Shown piece after piece: positions 62,443-64,000 of a stretch of DNA of 64,000 bases. Under the pieces are notes generated by a model, which saw only the letters and a list, made by a program, of their open reading frames with translations, searched no databases and was not told the DNA's origin. This DNA is from CAYPHA01 sp964410215 (GTDB taxonomy: Bacteria; Calditrichota; Calditrichia; Calditrichales; CAYPHA01): contig CAYPHA010000018.1 of NCBI GenBank assembly GCA_964410215.1, positions 4,083 through 68,082 of the forward strand. The letters run 5' to 3'. Positions within the stretch are counted from its first letter, which is position 1. Each line of letters starts with the position of its first letter. Both the position numbers and the translations under genes were made by a program.

Positions 62443-63021
62443 TTATTCCATAGGCAGACCACAGATGGTCATAAAATTATCCATGATGGTATATCCGTCG
62501 GGCCGGGACACTTCCGGATGACCCTGGAAACCATAAATGGGTTTTGTGTTGTGACGTATAATTTCATGTGGTGTATTCGGTGAATGTCCCAGTATATTAA
62601 ATTCGGGAGGGAGCTTTGAAACATGGTAAGAATGACGTCTGGCCAGGGAAATCGTCTCCTTATTGATCCCCTTAAAGATTGGATCTTTTTTTATAAGTTG
62701 AATATCCACTTTTCTGGTATAGTAATCGGGTAGTTTTTCAATCTGCCCACCATAAAAGACGGAAATGATTTCATGTCCGAGGCAGAATCCTATCACAGGC
62801 ACATCCAGGTTGTTCAGGCAGACAAAATCAGCGGTCAGGTTCAGCGGGGCGTAGGGGTGTCCCCGGCCGCCGGAGAGGATCAGTCCGGAGATATGCTTCA
62901 GTTCATCGGGATCGATCGGTTCATTGTGACGAAAAATCCGATGGGGTATGTTACGCTCGCGGATATAATCCCGGATGAATTGTTTGATAAATGCGTTTTG
63001 ATTATCGATGATGAGAAGCAT
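62443..63021 (-). CDS. Class I glutamine amidotransferase (GuaA-like N-terminal subunit)
   Basis: This 192-residue protein has the catalytic triad: Cys in VIGFCLGHEIISVFYGG, and His and Glu in FQGHPEVSRPDG. It begins LLIIDNQNAFIKQFIRDYI and contains LILSGGRGHPYAPLN. It releases ammonia from glutamine. It matches stand-alone GMP-synthetase amidotransferase subunits of the archaeal type or PabA/TrpG-like domains. The partner synthetase is not in this window, so the pathway is unknown. Confidence 0.85.
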   Translation of the reverse strand: MLLIIDNQNAFIKQFIRDYIRERNIPHRIFRHNEPIDPDELKHISGLILSGGRGHPYAPLNLTADFVCLNNLDVPVIGFCLGHEIISVFYGGQIEKLPDYYTRKVDIQLIKKDPIFKGINKETISLARRHSYHVSKLPPEFNILGHSPNTPHEIIRHNTKPIYGFQGHPEVSRPDGYTIMDNFMTICGLPME

Positions 63022-63275
63022 AGACTGTGAATTGAATTTTTTTTAGATTTTGAGCTGAAGCCCTTATTTTACAACTGTCCTTACTCTCCACTAGCTTCCC
63101 GAGATTGGGATGCAAGCAAAAGCTAGTGGCTATATAGCGGGCTTATATAAAAAGGTTCATCTCAATAGCCACTATCTTTAGATAGTGGTAAAGGTGATAA
63201 TCTAAAAATAATTTAAGCACTTTAGTGCATAATCTTTATATCTGCAATACCCTCTTTACATGCAATGGGGGTGGG
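63022..63275. other. Intergenic gap with a REPIN-like element before the sulfatase end
   Basis: This 254-base gap has no gene and no ribosome site. It holds the repeat at 63088-63188. Nothing else is recognised. Confidence 0.6.
63088..63188. repeat. REPIN-like double hairpin
   Basis: CCACTAGCTT (63088-63097) pairs with AAGCTAGTGG (63120-63129), with an inner TCCC/GGGA hairpin at 63097-63110. A second hairpin CCACTATCT-TT-AGATAGTGG lies at 63169-63188. Both halves share the CCACTA start. Size and layout resemble the 60337-60416 element, though the core sequence is different. Confidence 0.65.
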
Positions 63276-64000
63276 TTAAATGGACCGGCTTCTGCCGGAT
63301 TCTTTATATTTCTCCAGCAGTTTAGTCAGTCGTTCCACCACCTCGGGATACTGCGCATAGACATTGTTTTTCTCCCCGATATCCTTATCCAGGTCATACA
63401 GTTGAACGGGCGGGAGATCCATTTTTTTTGCCTCAGCCGGACGCGGATAGCTCCAGCCGCCGGAGCCCGGGCATAGTTCCAGTTTCCACTTTCCCTGCCG
63501 AATGGAGAATGAGCCGTTGATGGAATGGTGGACGGTCGCTTCACGAATGGGTGCAGCAGCGGTACCAAAAAGGTCTGCCGAGATATCGTAACTGTCTTCA
63601 CCTGCATTATCCGGTAAGGAAGCGCCTGTTAGTGCGGCAGCCGTCGCCATCAGGTCCGTTAAACAAATCGTATCATCGCAGGCCGTACCTTTTTTTATAC
63701 GTTCCGGCCAGTGAGCGATGAAGGGAATACGGTGCCCGCCTTCAAAGATATCGGCCTTGTGGCCGCGGAAATGGTAACTGGGATAATGACCGTTTTCCTG
63801 AAGGTGTTCAAAGTTGGCCATCGGTGAACAGCCGTTGTCGCTGGTTACGATGAACAGCGTATTGTCTAAAAGGTTGTGTTTTTCCAGTGTTTTTTTAATA
63901 GTGCCGATAGCGGCATCGGATTGCATCACGAAATCACCATAAGGCCCGACACCAGATTTGCCTTTGAAATCGTCGGTCGGCAGGATCGGTGTATGCGGTG
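63276..64000 (-). CDS. Sulfatase, C-terminal part (5' end outside window)
   Basis: The frame is open from the window edge on the minus strand and ends at 63276. It reads PHTPILPTDDFKGKSGVGPYGDFV, then MQSDAAIGTIKKTLEKH, the IVTSDNGCSPMANFE metal-binding part, PIQLYDLDKD-like DLDKDIGEKNNVYAQYP and a helical end. This is the C-terminal 240 residues of a sulfatase. The CxPxR catalytic part lies beyond the window. It is probably also an exported sulfate-ester hydrolase, like the one at 53505-55298. Confidence 0.92.
   Translation of the reverse strand, partial: PHTPILPTDDFKGKSGVGPYGDFVMQSDAAIGTIKKTLEKHNLLDNTLFIVTSDNGCSPMANFEHLQENGHYPSYHFRGHKADIFEGGHRIPFIAHWPERIKKGTACDDTICLTDLMATAAALTGASLPDNAGEDSYDISADLFGTAAAPIREATVHHSINGSFSIRQGKWKLELCPGSGGWSYPRPAEAKKMDLPPVQLYDLDKDIGEKNNVYAQYPEVVERLTKLLEKYKESGRSRSI

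Noticed and set aside
1..64000. tRNA, rRNA or tmRNA genes
   Set aside because: I looked in the intergenic gaps for cloverleaf-like sequences with a T-arm motif and found none that I could support by eye.

Overview
The window is an ordinary, gene-dense bacterial chromosome segment of moderate GC. The best clue to its origin is the C-terminal tail on three large secreted proteins (28913-32287, 43558-44649, 44721-47717). Each carries an N-Y-P-N-P-F-N motif followed by a beta-rich domain, the type IX secretion (Por) sorting signal. With an LptD outer-membrane protein, FCB-type families (GPP34, DUF5690, LRR/Ig secreted proteins) and sulfatases, this points to a Gram-negative member of the Fibrobacteres-Chlorobi-Bacteroidetes superphylum or a candidate phylum nearby (Calditrichota, Marinisomatota, Ignavibacteriota or KSB1-like). 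No rRNA is present to decide, so the phylum is an inference. A run of ten Ns inside typA (38076-38085) shows this is a draft or metagenomic scaffold.

Layout. 1-7.2 kb: LolD/MacB-type ABC ATPase (cut by the window edge) behind an outer-membrane protein gene, DUF72, gpmI, a stand-alone CoaC-type flavoprotein, a rubrerythrin-like protein, an inverted-repeat element and an FAD oxidoreductase. 7.4-10.9 kb: a very large GH13 protein. 11.0-17.3 kb: a tight five-gene operon, Nudix, CheD-HDOD fusion, polyphosphate kinase ppk1, CYTH/CHAD protein and ParA-like ATPase, closed by a strong terminator. 17.3-24.3 kb: serC on its own, then prmC-rnr-lptD with 4-base overlaps, all on the minus strand. 24.4-28.6 kb: ferritin, lgt, an MscS-type channel and a DUF5690 membrane protein. 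28.9-37.7 kb: a secreted BNR-repeat protein, two CYTH-type proteins, GPP34, a broken mntP, a prolyl-oligopeptidase-family peptidase and a lipocalin. 37.8-43.5 kb: typA, a HAD phosphatase with a class II aldolase, DUF1028 and a Gfo/Idh/MocA oxidoreductase. 43.6-47.7 kb: two T9SS-exported proteins, one with a duplicated LRR-Ig architecture. 47.8-53.4 kb: a CorA/ZntB-type transporter with a 57-residue membrane protein, a methyltransferase, threonine synthase and membrane proteins. 53.5-64 kb: two sulfatases, a beta-propeller lipoprotein, a STAS protein, a sulfur/selenium-handling set (class V aminotransferase, DUF3343, YedF-like), a MATE pump, ArfB, CGGC and DUF134 proteins, and a class I glutamine amidotransferase.

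The most interesting group is the 11.0-17.3 kb operon. It joins the polyphosphate-making enzyme to a CHAD protein (CHAD proteins bind polyphosphate granules) and to a ParA/MinD ATPase, the class of motor that positions large intracellular cargoes. A Nudix hydrolase and a CheD-HDOD fusion lie in front. Two more CYTH proteins lie at 32.4-33.6 kb. I propose that this encodes synthesis and intracellular positioning of polyphosphate granules. This is inferred from gene order and domain families and is not shown by the sequence itself. Second-tier observations are a selenium/sulfur-trafficking cluster without selD in view, two REPIN-like double hairpins, a 165-bp inverted-repeat element, a perfect PerR-box-like palindrome, and an assembly artefact that puts extra residues into TypA.
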